From Gammaproteobacteria bacterium (lineage in GTDB: Bacteria; Pseudomonadota; Gammaproteobacteria; SZUA-152): a stretch of DNA of 64,000 bases. Location of the stretch: contig DROS01000040.1 in NCBI GenBank assembly GCA_011321815.1, positions 185,270 to 249,269 of the forward strand. The letters run 5' to 3'. Shown here in pieces: positions 19,128-27,989 of this stretch. The stretch's first letter is position 1, and every line of letters begins with the position of its first letter. Made by a program: the position numbers and the translations under genes. The notes under the pieces are model-generated. The model was not told where the DNA came from, did not search any database, and saw only the letters and a list, made by a program, of their open reading frames with translations.

Positions 19128-20289
19128 TTCCGGCACCCTCGACGGCCTCGCGCCTTATGCCACGCGCGAAACGGTTTCGCGCGGGCGGTGTTTTTTCGAG
19201 CCGCCACCCAACACCCGCTCGGAATATCAACGGGACCGTGACCGCATCGTGCACTCTGGCGCATTTCGCCGGCTGGAATATAAAACACAGGTCTTTGTCA
19301 ATCATGAAGGCGACATGTTCCGCACCCGCCTCACCCACTCCATTGAAGTTGCACAAATCAGCCGCTCCATCGCCCGCGTGCTGCGCCTTAACGAAACCCT
19401 CAGTGAAACCATCGCCCTGGCCCACGACCTGGGACACACGCCTTTTGGCCACGCAGGCCAGGATATTCTCAACGAGTGCATGCAGGGGTACGGTGGCTTT
19501 GAGCACAATCTGCAATCACTGCGCATTATTGATGAGCTGGAAGAAAAATATGCCGAATTCAACGGCCTCAATCTCACCTTTGAAACCCGTGAAGGTGTGC
19601 TTAAACATTGCTCCATTAACAATGCCAAAAAGCTGGGTGACCTGGGACAACGGTTTTTAAATAAACAACAGCCAGGACTGGAAGCACAGGTGACCAATTT
19701 TGCCGATGAAATCGCCTACAATAACCATGATGTGGATGACGGACTACGCGCAGGGCTGATCGACATTCAAAGCCTGTGTGATGTCCGCCTGTTTAAGGAA
19801 CAACACACTGCGGTAATGTCCATATATCCCGACATTCCGGAAAAACGAGCCATTCACGAAATCATCCGTCGCATGATCAATCATCAAGTCACCGATTTTT
19901 TGCACAATACCAGTGAGCGTATCAGCGCCGCCAGTCCGGCGACGCGAGACGACATTACCCGGCGTACAGAACCCCTGGTAGGTTTCAGTGACGAAATGAG
20001 AACCATGAACCTGGAACTCAAACAATTCTTGCGTGAAAACCTCTACCGCCACTACCGTGTACATCGCATGACCGCCAAAGCAGCGATTATTATCCGCTCC
20101 CTGTTTGATGCCTTTCTTAATGACCCATTATTATTGCCACCCGAGCAACAGCAACATGTCAGCCTGCTCGAAAATAAAAGTGCCGACAGTGGACGCGCAC
20201 GCGGCATCGCGGACTATATTGCCGGTATGACAGACCGTTATGCCATTCGTGAATATGAACGCATCTTCAATGCCACTGAACTGACCTGA
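19102..20289 (+). CDS. dgt: Deoxyguanosinetriphosphate triphosphohydrolase-like protein
   Basis: 395 aa. An HD-domain phosphohydrolase with [25 protein letters not shown], the metal ligands H ([12 protein letters not shown]) and HD ([15 protein letters not shown]), and the later [12 protein letters not shown] segment. It hydrolyses dNTPs to deoxynucleosides and triphosphate; the dGTPase-like family controls dNTP pools and in some bacteria restricts phage. ATG 19102 lies inside aroB and gives the canonical N-terminus. This placement after aroB is widespread in gammaproteobacteria. Confidence 0.93.
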   Translation: MPSITRPVDSGTLDGLAPYATRETVSRGRCFFEPPPNTRSEYQRDRDRIVHSGAFRRLEYKTQVFVNHEGDMFRTRLTHSIEVAQISRSIARVLRLNETLSETIALAHDLGHTPFGHAGQDILNECMQGYGGFEHNLQSLRIIDELEEKYAEFNGLNLTFETREGVLKHCSINNAKKLGDLGQRFLNKQQPGLEAQVTNFADEIAYNNHDVDDGLRAGLIDIQSLCDVRLFKEQHTAVMSIYPDIPEKRAIHEIIRRMINHQVTDFLHNTSERISAASPATRDDITRRTEPLVGFSDEMRTMNLELKQFLRENLYRHYRVHRMTAKAAIIIRSLFDAFLNDPLLLPPEQQQHVSLLENKSADSGRARGIADYIAGMTDRYAIREYERIFNATELT

Positions 20290-20304
20290 GACATCTTCGG
20301 CTCC

Positions 20305-20559
20305 ATGCGCATCTATCTGCAAACACCACCGGCTGCCGATAATCATCCGCGCTACTGCCATCTTTTTTTACAGGAAGACCTGATTGAAGGCTGGACACTG
20401 GTCAAAGAGTCGGGCCGGCAAGGTTCCTCCGGCCGCGTTAGCAGACTACACTTTAGCGATCACGACCAAGCGCTGGCTGCACTTATCGCCGCGCGTGACA
20501 CACAAATAAAACGCGGTTACCGCGTGGTTTTTATCAAAGGTGAGCAAGCCCCTGCATGA
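20305..20559 (+). CDS. WGR-domain small protein
   Basis: 84 aa. The sequence FLQEDLIEGWTLVKESGRQGSSGRV matches the WGR domain pattern (strand, W-x-L-x-x-x-x-GR-x-G), followed by a helix DHDQALAALIAARDTQIKRGY. WGR domains are thought to bind nucleic acid in PARPs and some MolR-type regulators. It lies 15 bp after dgt and overlaps the next gene by 4 bp (ATGA), so it is operonic. Cellular role unknown. Confidence 0.8.
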   Translation: MRIYLQTPPAADNHPRYCHLFLQEDLIEGWTLVKESGRQGSSGRVSRLHFSDHDQALAALIAARDTQIKRGYRVVFIKGEQAPA

Positions 20560-22127
20560 GTAACACAGGCACACGATTGTACGAAAGCAAAAGCACCGCA
20601 TCCTCATCTTACGTTGTGCACTACCACATGACGCGCGAACCCTTTGCCGATGCCATTGAAGATGACCTGTTTTATGCCGAGCCGGGACGCCAGCAAAAAC
20701 TCGACATCCTTCTGCACCTCACCCAGTACGGCAACGAACTTGTACTTGTCGCCGGCCCCCCCGGCAGTGGTAAAACCACCCTGCTGCAACAGTATTTATT
20801 GAAGACCCTGGATACCTGGATAGTTGCGCATATTGATGCCCAGGGCGGTATGGACGAACGGAAACTATTGCAGCAGCTGTTTCATCAAATGAACATGGAT
20901 TTTCAAGGCGCCACGCACAGTGAACTGTTTGAACGCATGCAGTATCACTTTGAAACCCTGCAACACAGAGCACAACAAGCCGTGTTGTTGATCGACAACG
21001 CGGAACAATTGCCGGTTACCGCCCTTCGGCGTGTACTGGAAATGGCGGCACTTACCAACGCAGATAAAAAACCGCTACTTCGCGTTATACTTTTTGGCAC
21101 CCGAAAGCTGGATGAAAATTTTAATGACCCCTTATTGGGCCCACAAACACATGTTGTCCGGCGTAACGTCGACTTGCTTCCTTTTTCGCAAACGCACACC
21201 ACCCATTACATATTGCACCGGCTGTCAGCCGCCAATTTTGCTGCTGACAAACCATTCACCGATGCTGTTCTGCAAAAGATTCACAAACAATCCATTGGCT
21301 GGCCAGGTGAAATCAACCGCCTTGCACATGATGTGTTAATCGAAAGCCTGCCAACGGCAAGCAGCACCCCCGGCATCAACAAGGTACGCGCAGCGGCTGC
21401 ACTGACCGGCATCGTTCTGTTGGGTACGCTGCTTTTTTTTCAGGATGAATTTAACGCCTGGCTGGCGTCTGAGCCTGTCGAAGCCATCAGCCAACCTGCT
21501 TCGGTTTCACTGCCAGAGGCGGCGCCAGCAGTGCCAAGGACAACGTCCAGCGAAGTATCCGCAGCGGATATGATTCCGGAACCCGGGCCACTTCTTCAAC
21601 CGCTCTCTCAGGGAAGCATGAAAAAAAATACAGAAACGGACACCACTTTTGCATCAGAAAACGATAAAAATACAATGCCAGATACAGTCACACTGCCGTC
21701 AACGCCGACAGCCGTTCCACTGGTTGCAGAGGAAACCGGAGAGGAAGGGGCCGAACAGGTAAAACCCTCTGTGGAGGCTGTCACACCTCCGGCAATAAGC
21801 GCCTCCCCTGTTCCTGCGGATCTGCCCGGCTTCAGAAACGCATGGATACTCAAACAAAATCCCAAGCACTATACTTTGCAACTGGTGGCAGGCAATAATA
21901 TCGGCACCCTACGCAGCTTCATCCGCCAATACCCGCTGGATGAGCCTTTGGCTATTTATCACACCACCCGCAAAGGCAAAATCTGGTTTGGCCTGATTCA
22001 ACACAGCTACCCGAACAAGCAGGCCGCTCTCGATGCCCGCAGCCAACTGCCCGCTACGCTACGCCAGCAAGACCCCTGGATACGCCAATTTTCCGCCCTG
22101 CAAAAAGACCTGGGCTATATCCCCTGA
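20556..22127 (+). CDS. DamX-like AAA+/SPOR protein
   Basis: 523 aa. An ExeA-type AAA+ module comes first (about 20-270): Walker A AGPPGSGKTTLL at about 66-77, Walker B AVLLIDNAEQL. A single transmembrane helix follows (about 280-300, ALTGIVLLGTLLFF), then a low-complexity periplasmic linker rich in P, E, T and S (about 310-415) and a C-terminal SPOR domain (about 425-520), which binds denuded septal peptidoglycan. The layout and the position downstream of aroKB match DamX, a divisome-associated inner-membrane protein; dam itself does not follow here. Cell-division role is inferred from architecture. Confidence 0.85.
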   Translation: MSNTGTRLYESKSTASSSYVVHYHMTREPFADAIEDDLFYAEPGRQQKLDILLHLTQYGNELVLVAGPPGSGKTTLLQQYLLKTLDTWIVAHIDAQGGMDERKLLQQLFHQMNMDFQGATHSELFERMQYHFETLQHRAQQAVLLIDNAEQLPVTALRRVLEMAALTNADKKPLLRVILFGTRKLDENFNDPLLGPQTHVVRRNVDLLPFSQTHTTHYILHRLSAANFAADKPFTDAVLQKIHKQSIGWPGEINRLAHDVLIESLPTASSTPGINKVRAAAALTGIVLLGTLLFFQDEFNAWLASEPVEAISQPASVSLPEAAPAVPRTTSSEVSAADMIPEPGPLLQPLSQGSMKKNTETDTTFASENDKNTMPDTVTLPSTPTAVPLVAEETGEEGAEQVKPSVEAVTPPAISASPVPADLPGFRNAWILKQNPKHYTLQLVAGNNIGTLRSFIRQYPLDEPLAIYHTTRKGKIWFGLIQHSYPNKQAALDARSQLPATLRQQDPWIRQFSALQKDLGYIP

Positions 22128-22205
22128 TCCTTGGCCGGTTAAGCTAATTTCCCGCTGCTGACAGCGAATGTCGTCAGGGCCTGCCCCGCGCATGAACGCG
22201 CTATT

Positions 22206-23639
22206 TCACACCATGCTCGCAGTGGGTTCTTCCATTTCCAGCTCCTTGATTTTCCGGGTCAACGTATTGCGGCCCCAACCCAGTAACTTGGCCGCATCCT
22301 GTCGCCGGCCACCAGTGTGTTTGAGTGCAATTTCAATCATGATACGCTCAAAACGAGGCACCGCATCTGTAAGCAGGGCTTCCTCACCCTGGGCAAAACG
22401 CAGATCAGCCCAACGGCGCAGGCTGGCCTCCCAATTGTCATCATCAGGCTGGGTGCGGCTGGATTTTTTCAGCTCAGCGGGCAAATCCTCCATGTGAATG
22501 GTCTGCCCCGGTGACATCACGGTGAGCCAGCGGCAAATGTTTTCCAGTTCGCGCACATTGCCCGGCCACTCCTGGCGGGCCAGATAGCGGGTGGTTTCTT
22601 CATCCAGTTGTTTGGATTCCATATTGAGTTCTTTTGCCGCTTCGGCGAGAAAGTGTTTGGCCAGTAACGGAATGTCCTCCCGGCGCTCACGTAATGGCGG
22701 CATATGCACACGGATTACGTTGAGCCGGTGAAACAGATCTTCACGAAACTGGCCGTCCTTTACCCGCTGCTCCAGGTTCTGATGCGTGGCAGCGATGATG
22801 CGTACATCCACCTTGGTGGGTGAGTGCCCGCCAACCCGGTAAAACTCGCCGTCGGACAACACGCGCAGTAACCGGGTCTGCAATTCGGCGGGCATGTCAC
22901 CGATTTCATCGAGAAACAGGGTGCCACCATCGGCCTGTTCGAAACGACCACTACGCGCGCTTTGTGCGCCGGTAAAAGAGCCGCGCTCATGGCCAAACAA
23001 CTCGGATTCCAAAAGATCATGTGGAATTGCTGCGGTATTGAGGGCAATAAATGGCTGTTTGGCACGGGGGCTGTGACGATGCAGAGCACGGGCCACCAGC
23101 TCTTTGCCGGTACCGGACTCGCCATTGATGAGCACGGTGATTTTTGAACGCGCCAACCGCCCGATAGCCCGAAACACCTCTTGCATGGAAGCGGCTTCAC
23201 CAATAATTTCCGGTGTCGTGTCCGGCGTATGGCCGACATCACCATTAGTTTGCCCCTGTAACAGCAGGTGACGGTGGCGGATGGCACGATGAACCAGTTC
23301 AATGGCTTCATCCACGTCAAACGGCTTAGGCAGGTATTCAAAGGCTCCACCCCGGTAGGCGGATACGGCGCTGTCCAGGTCTGAGTGGGCGGTCATGATG
23401 ATCACGGGCAGATTGGGGTAGCGCTCGCCAATCATTTCCAGCAATTGCAGGCCGTCGATGCCGGGCATACGCACATCGCTGATAATGGCGGCAGGCATGC
23501 TGGTGGCCAGCCTGTCGAGCACGCCGTCGGCACTGTCAAATGTTTTCACAGACATACCTGCTTGCTTGAGTGCGCGCTCCAGCACCCAACGAATAGAGCG
23601 GTCGTCATCAATAACCCAGATATTTTGTGTGTCAGTCAT
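22206..23639 (-). CDS. ntrC: Nitrogen regulation response regulator NtrC
   Basis: 477 aa, the length of NtrC/GlnG. Receiver domain (about 5-120) with phospho-acceptor Asp in ISDVRMPGIDG; AAA+ sigma54-activation domain (about 140-375) with Walker A GESGTGKE, the sigma54 contact loop GSFTGA and Walker B GTLFLDEIGDM; Fis-type helix-turn-helix at the C-terminus (RRQDAAKLLGWGRNTLTRKI). It activates nitrogen-limitation genes with sigma54. Its start overlaps the ntrB stop by 4 bp, consistent with a coupled operon. Confidence 0.95.
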   Translation of the reverse strand: MTDTQNIWVIDDDRSIRWVLERALKQAGMSVKTFDSADGVLDRLATSMPAAIISDVRMPGIDGLQLLEMIGERYPNLPVIIMTAHSDLDSAVSAYRGGAFEYLPKPFDVDEAIELVHRAIRHRHLLLQGQTNGDVGHTPDTTPEIIGEAASMQEVFRAIGRLARSKITVLINGESGTGKELVARALHRHSPRAKQPFIALNTAAIPHDLLESELFGHERGSFTGAQSARSGRFEQADGGTLFLDEIGDMPAELQTRLLRVLSDGEFYRVGGHSPTKVDVRIIAATHQNLEQRVKDGQFREDLFHRLNVIRVHMPPLRERREDIPLLAKHFLAEAAKELNMESKQLDEETTRYLARQEWPGNVRELENICRWLTVMSPGQTIHMEDLPAELKKSSRTQPDDDNWEASLRRWADLRFAQGEEALLTDAVPRFERIMIEIALKHTGGRRQDAAKLLGWGRNTLTRKIKELEMEEPTASMV

Positions 23640-24757
23640 GCGCTGTGTCTCAAAAAGGGTTGATGTTTCTGTGTTGCGGCATTGTCTAATGGCAACAGCA
23701 GGGCAAAGCGGGTGCGCCCGGGGCGACTTTCACACTGGATCAGCCCGCCGTGCTGGTTAATCAAGGATTGCGATATGGACAAGCCCAGCCCGGTGCCATC
23801 GGCGCGGCCAGTGACCATGGGGAAAAAAATACTTTCCATCATGTCCTCAGGAATACCAGGACCATTGTCGATAATTTCCACCCGGCAAACCAGTTTGTGA
23901 CAGGTCTGGCCAATGGTGAACTGCCGCTGAGTGCGGGTACGCAGAATAATCTCGCCCCGGTCGCCAATGGCCTGTACGGCGTTACCCACAATATTCAGCA
24001 CAGCCTGGATCAGCTGATCACGGTCACCAAGAATTTCCGGGATGCTGGGATCATAATCACTGACAAAAGTGATATCACCACGTTTTTCCACATTGATCAG
24101 CTGGCGTACATGCTCCAGTACCTGATGGATATTCAGAGCCTCTTTTTGCGGCAGCGCAGTGGGGCCAAGCATATGATTCACCAGATTGCGCAAACGGTCG
24201 GCCTCGCCAATGATGATATTGGTATATTCCTTCAGTTCAGAATTGGGTAATTCACGTTCCAACAGTTGAGCGGCCCCGCGCAAACCACCCAGCGGATTTT
24301 TGATCTCATGTGCCAGGCCCCGCACCAGTGAACGCATGGTTTCCTGTTGCGCCAGCTGCTGGCCCTCGCGGGAAATGCGCAATTGCCGGTCCAGTTGTTG
24401 CAATTCCACCAACAGGCCCGAATCATTGGCCGCCGACGCCAGTGGGGTAATGGTGCAATCCACAGTAACTTCACGGCGTCCGGGCAAGGTGATTTGCACC
24501 TCGTGCTCAGTAAAGGGATGACCACTGCCCAACCCTTTCTCGATGGCTTCCAACAGGTGGCTGTCAGCGGGCAACAGCACCGGAGCGCATTGGCCAATCA
24601 GGCGCTTGGCGCTCACTGCAAATAACATTTCACCCGCCGGGTTGATGTAATCCAGACACAGGTCTGCATCAAACATGAGCACAGCATGAGTCAGATTATC
24701 CAGAATGCGCTGGTGTAGTGCAGCGGCTGGGGGTGTTTGCAGGAGAGGGGCTTTCAT
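23636..24757 (-). CDS. ntrB: Nitrogen regulation sensor kinase NtrB
   Basis: 373 aa from ATG 24757; a TTG at 24805 would add 16 residues, and neither start has a strong ribosome site. PAS sensor domain (about 15-120), dimerisation helix with phospho-acceptor His in VRGLAHEIKNPLGGLRGAAQLLE, and HATPase domain with DNGPGIPEDMMESIFFP and GTGLGLSISQSLI. It is a cytosolic kinase without membrane helices, as expected for NtrB, whose activity is controlled by PII. It phosphorylates NtrC. glnA, often just upstream, is not in this window. Confidence 0.93.
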   Translation of the reverse strand: MKAPLLQTPPAAALHQRILDNLTHAVLMFDADLCLDYINPAGEMLFAVSAKRLIGQCAPVLLPADSHLLEAIEKGLGSGHPFTEHEVQITLPGRREVTVDCTITPLASAANDSGLLVELQQLDRQLRISREGQQLAQQETMRSLVRGLAHEIKNPLGGLRGAAQLLERELPNSELKEYTNIIIGEADRLRNLVNHMLGPTALPQKEALNIHQVLEHVRQLINVEKRGDITFVSDYDPSIPEILGDRDQLIQAVLNIVGNAVQAIGDRGEIILRTRTQRQFTIGQTCHKLVCRVEIIDNGPGIPEDMMESIFFPMVTGRADGTGLGLSISQSLINQHGGLIQCESRPGRTRFALLLPLDNAATQKHQPFLRHSA

Positions 24758-25174
24758 GGCAATAGAGATAGCAAGAACCAAACCAAACTTGTGTGAAATT
24801 GACAAAACATGTGAGACTTTCTCTGCCTCAGTGAAAAAAATTAATACTTACAAATGGTTAATCCTGTTTTCGAGCAATGCTTGATGCGGGATGATCCTTT
24901 TTTCAACAGAATACGTGACCACCAAGATAGCGCAAAAAGGCACGGAGCGCACTATATTGGTGCGTGCTATTGGCGTAGTGGGTACAAGGTACGGCGAAGA
25001 GCCGCGGGTCAGCGCTTAAAAACGTGCACGGAACAACCCGGCAATTATGGCAGCGGATTTTGCTTCTGATCAAACGACGCCAAGAGGCGCACAGTAAGCC
25101 TCGCAACGCTTGAGGCCATGTGGCCAGGAGTAAAAAGCAAGTCAGAGTGTGCCAATTATTTCGTGCACGTCCCT
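24758..25174. other. Regulatory gap upstream of ntrB
   Basis: This 417-bp gap contains the NtrC-type site described separately, and no credible ORF. The position upstream of ntrBC suggests an autoregulated promoter. No canonical -24/-12 element with correct spacing was found. Confidence 0.4.
24949..24963. promoter_or_regulatory. Candidate NtrC-binding site
   Basis: GCACTATATTGGTGC matches the enterobacterial NtrC dyad (consensus TGCACC-N4-TGGTGCA with GCAC/GTGC ends). It lies about 185 bp upstream of the chosen ntrB start on the coding-strand side, a plausible enhancer position for autoregulation of ntrBC. Confidence 0.6.
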
Positions 25175-25696
25175 TTATTGCGCGCGCCTGCGGTTGATAA
25201 TGGATTGGCGTTGTAAATAAACAGTAACCGGTGCAGCACTGATCTGTGGTTTACCCTTGGCATCCAGTACCTGCGCCGAAAGGGCGTGTTCACCACGGTC
25301 GATATTTTTGAGGGAAAAACTGCCGGACCGGGATGTTGCTTTTGGCTCGCCGTCAAGCAGCAGCACAAGCTTGTGATCGGGATTCAAGGCCGGCGTCACG
25401 GAAACTGTCACGTTGATATTGCCAGCGTTATCGCGAATTGTGGCTTCATTGGCAGGGCTGGTGATACGCAGCGCATCATAAGTGTAGGCCTTGGACTGCT
25501 TACTGCCGGATGTGCTTCGCTGTGTGGCCAGGGGGCTGGCCTTGAACGTGCTCATGGGGCTGATGGTTACCGGTTTTTCCTGCTCATTACGCGGCATGTC
25601 CGTGAACTCCACGCTGCCATCGGGGTTTATGCGCTTGTAAACCCCCGCGTAAACGGCACCGCCAAACAGAAAAACCAGAATTAATAATATTCGCAT
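25175..25696 (-). CDS. DUF4124-domain periplasmic protein
   Basis: 173 aa from ATG 25696; a longer frame to 25771 lacks a signal-like start. An N-terminal signal peptide (RILLILVFLFGGAVYA) leads into GVYKRINPDGSVEFTDMPRNEQEKPV, the DUF4124 signature (a short beta motif, Y-x-x-x-x-DGS-x-x-[FY][ST]D-x-P). The second half resembles an Ig-like beta fold (LVLLLDGEPKATSRSGSFSLKNIDRGEHALSAQVLDAKGK). It is a conserved neighbour of glnA-ntrBC in several gammaproteobacteria. Function unknown. Confidence 0.85.
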   Translation of the reverse strand: MRILLILVFLFGGAVYAGVYKRINPDGSVEFTDMPRNEQEKPVTISPMSTFKASPLATQRSTSGSKQSKAYTYDALRITSPANEATIRDNAGNINVTVSVTPALNPDHKLVLLLDGEPKATSRSGSFSLKNIDRGEHALSAQVLDAKGKPQISAAPVTVYLQRQSIINRRRAQ

Positions 25697-25906
25697 AACC
25701 GTTACTTTAGCGGGAAAACAGGGAAAAAGGAAAGAGGTAATGGAAACACGGTGGACGGATGCGTATCGCACCGGATTTAACAGTCACCCCATTATTTCCA
25801 AAATTGAAATGATCAACGGATTTTGTTTTTCTCTACGACCTCTGCGTTGACAGACATCAGGCTTGACGAAATACACTTAGCTGAGTAATTGTGATCATAT
25901 CCCGTC

Positions 25907-26060
25907 TATACCCGTAGCGATTGAGATCTGATTGCACGCCCTGTTTCCGCCATGGCTGCGTTGTTGTCCTTGCCATAGAATAACGATTACACGTCATTTC
26001 GCCTCGCCATGAAAAAGTACGCCGCACATTTAAACCTAAATCCCAAACGCTACGGATATA
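25907..26060. repeat. MITE-like element, TATACCC family, copy 1
   Basis: Begins TATACCCGTAGCGATTGAG and ends with the inverted counterpart (reverse complement reads TATATCCGTAGCGTTTGGG). Most of its length is shared with 51731-51891; this copy lacks five bases near its left end that are present there. It is a short, non-coding element with terminal inverted repeats. The ORF that runs through it is repeat translation, not a gene. Confidence 0.8.
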
Positions 26061-26296
26061 TTTTACCAATCAATATGTGTTTTTCACCGCGCTCACTTTT
26101 TACAAAAATGATTTTGAGTGGTTGATGCTGACCAAACTCCTGTAAGGCAAGAGAGCACAGAAATGCCTGTATTTTTTCCATGATATCACTGAACCAATGA
26201 GTGGTTTCCCCGAGTATTATGTTGCAACAAATAAACCTGAAACTATGTTTAGTTGGCGCATTTTATAAAATATCAGGGAACGGCTTAATACTGGAC

Positions 26297-26322
26297 AAAA
26301 AAACGGCCTTGGGGAAAGGCCG
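26297..26322 (-). terminator. Rho-independent terminator
   Basis: Minus strand reads CGGCCTT-loop-AAGGCCG followed by seven T residues, a strong intrinsic terminator. It ends the candidate small RNA, and could also stop readthrough from the fic region. Confidence 0.8.
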
Positions 26323-26361
26323 CTAAACGAAATCACCATCTGAGAGGGATAATGATGATTC
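26297..26361 (-). ncRNA. Candidate small RNA, about 65 nt
   Basis: On the minus strand a sigma70-like promoter (26369-26397) is followed by a 9-bp stem (26352-26360 with 26331-26339, one G-U pair) whose loop contains CCCTCTC, then a 7-bp GC-rich terminator stem and seven T residues (26297-26322). No ORF fits. The pyrimidine loop is complementary to Shine-Dalgarno-type purine sequences, as in trans-acting sRNAs that block ribosome binding. Start point and function are inferred. Confidence 0.5.
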
Positions 26362-26368
26362 AACTAAG

Positions 26369-26397
26369 TGTGTAGACGCTGGCATTTAAATAGTCAA
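26369..26397 (-). promoter_or_regulatory. Candidate sigma70 promoter for the small RNA
   Basis: Minus strand has TTGACT (26397-26392), a 17-bp spacer and TACACA (26374-26369). The -35 box is close to consensus and the spacer is ideal; the -10 is moderate. Confidence 0.5.
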
Positions 26398-26407
26398 GAA
26401 AAGCGGC

Positions 26408-26754
26408 TTAACGGGGGTGTATCAAAAAGGTTGACCAAGCCATATATTTTGCTCGCTCCTCAGTTAGAGGCACTTTGTTTCTAATCGATTTAAACTTCTT
26501 GGGGAGCATCGCATAAACATAAATGTACTTATGAACATCCCCTATTGCCTCGCGATTTTCCCTTGAATACCTTTCTCTGCCAAACGTTTGAAGCTATGAA
26601 ATTACCACGCCCAAAGATTTCATCCATGAATCAGCATGTTTTGATTGTTGGGGTCACCAACGCTCAATTTTGGCACCGGCTGTAATAGACGGTAAGGCGC
26701 TTGGTTTGCCTGCGTAACGGCTTGATCTTTATTTAACCAATCGAGTAGCGGCAT
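26408..26754 (-). pseudogene. Decayed type III restriction-modification methyltransferase (mod) remnant
   Basis: Starting at ATG 26754, 13 bp after the fic stop, the minus strand encodes 44 residues beginning MPLLDWLNKDQAV and ending DPNNQNMLIHG, the N-terminus of type III Mod subunits (normally continuing into GDNLEAL). A stop follows. After a deletion the sequence resumes with DEIFGRGNFIASNVWQ and, after a frameshift, RYSRENREAIGDVHKYIYVY, AMLPKKFKSIRNKVPLTEE, both typical of the Mod central region. The catalytic DPPY region and the res gene are gone. This is a relic of a restriction-modification locus co-oriented with fic. Confidence 0.75.
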
Positions 26755-26767
26755 GGGTCCTCTCTAC

Positions 26768-27907
26768 TTAACTAAACAGCTCTATATACGACCCATAACG
26801 AAACTGGCGGTTGCGTGCCTGGCCGGTTACTTCCGTTAGCAGACCATGGTCAACAAATTTATTCATCAACTGATTGGCTGCCGGGTAGGAGACATGGGTC
26901 AGGTCTATGATGTCCTGCACGTTAATAAAGGGGCGTTGGTAAAGTGTTTCCAACACCTGCATGCCGTTGCCCGCAACGCGGCCAAAATTTTCAGCGATTA
27001 GTTTGCGATGAGCTTCGCGCAGGCCAACGATTTTACGTGAGGTCTCGGTGGCTTCCTGAGACACTTCATAGATGCCTTGCAGAAAAAATTTTAGCCACAG
27101 CTCCCAGCTACCGGTTTCGCGCACGGATTGCAGCTGCTCATAATATTGCTGGCGATACTTTTTGAAGTAGTGGGAGATGTAGAGCACCGGTGTCTCTAAT
27201 ATCTCGCGCTGGTAGAGCATAAAGGCGATCAGCAGTCGTCCGACACGGCCGTTGCCATCCAGAAAGGGGTGAATGGTTTCAAACTGGGCGTGGGCCATAC
27301 CGATTTGCAGCAGGGCGGGCAGGCTTTCATCATGCAGGAACTTTTCAAACTGGCCGAGTATCGCTTCGAGCAGTTGTGGTGGTGGCGGTACAAAGGTAGC
27401 TTCTTTTAATGTGCAGCCTGGCGGGCCGATCCAGTTTTGAATTTTGCGCAGCTCGCCCGGCTGGGCGTTGCTACCGCGCACACCGCTTAGCAGAACATCG
27501 TGAATCTCACGGATCAGCCTATTGGATAGTGGCAGTTCAGCCAGTCGCTCCAGACCGCAGTTCATGGCGCGTACATAGTTGAGCACTTCATCCACATCGC
27601 GAGGATGTTCGCTGTCGAAGATCTCCGCTTCCACTTCGAGAATGTCATTCAGTGAACTTTGCGTGCCTTCGATCTGGCTGGAGAGTACCGCCTCTTTGCG
27701 CACGTACATAAAGATAAACAGGTTGGGATTAGGCAGGGTGCGGATGGAGCCGTCCAGCCGCCCGAGGGCGCGGTCTGCCCTGGATAGCAACGCCTGCATC
27801 TCGGCATCGATCTCCAGCGCCGGCGTTGGCGGCAGCGGCTTGGGGATAAACGCCTGATGACCGCCCGGCTGAACGGCAAATTCACCTGAACGGGTTTGGG
27901 TATTCAT
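26768..27907 (-). CDS. Fic-domain AMP-transferase-type protein with C-terminal winged helix
   Basis: 379 aa. An N-terminal Fic_N-type region carries SSQIEGT at about 76-82, the S-x-x-x-E-G inhibitory helix motif of class II Fic proteins, whose Glu blocks ATP gamma-phosphate binding. The core has the complete catalytic loop HPFLDGNGRVGR (about 214-225). The C-terminal part (about 310-379) looks like a winged helix (VQDIIDLTHVSYPAANQLMNKFVDHGLL), suggesting DNA binding. Family members AMPylate proteins, often including themselves. It lies directly upstream of a dead mod gene, a common pairing, and below twin operator-like repeats. Confidence 0.9.
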   Translation of the reverse strand: MNTQTRSGEFAVQPGGHQAFIPKPLPPTPALEIDAEMQALLSRADRALGRLDGSIRTLPNPNLFIFMYVRKEAVLSSQIEGTQSSLNDILEVEAEIFDSEHPRDVDEVLNYVRAMNCGLERLAELPLSNRLIREIHDVLLSGVRGSNAQPGELRKIQNWIGPPGCTLKEATFVPPPPQLLEAILGQFEKFLHDESLPALLQIGMAHAQFETIHPFLDGNGRVGRLLIAFMLYQREILETPVLYISHYFKKYRQQYYEQLQSVRETGSWELWLKFFLQGIYEVSQEATETSRKIVGLREAHRKLIAENFGRVAGNGMQVLETLYQRPFINVQDIIDLTHVSYPAANQLMNKFVDHGLLTEVTGQARNRQFRYGSYIELFS

Positions 27908-27971
27908 GTGTTAAAGCTTGCCTTTAAATAAATGATGCAGCGCGCAAGTTATTAAAGGCAAACTTTAACAC
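27908..27971. promoter_or_regulatory. Twin inverted 20-bp operator-like repeats upstream of fic
   Basis: GTGTTAAAGCTTGCCTTTAA at 27908-27927 recurs as its reverse complement at 27952-27971 with one mismatch, 24 bp apart. Each arm is itself a dyad (TTAAAG-N5-CTTTAA). The pair abuts the fic start codon, so it is a good candidate operator for autoregulation by the Fic winged helix. Confidence 0.65.
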
Positions 27972-27989
27972 GGCGCAAGATAATGTCTA

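Noticed and set aside
25135..25165. Minus-strand TGGCAC followed by TTGCT, sigma54-like
   Set aside because: The spacing between the two halves is three bases longer than the strictly conserved one.
25857..26069. ORF with a peptide (RYSMARTTTQPWRKQG) that is also found upstream of MoxR
   Set aside because: It is translation of the shared repeat element, which explains the similarity without a protein; the same applies to the 5' extension of the MoxR frame to 51860.
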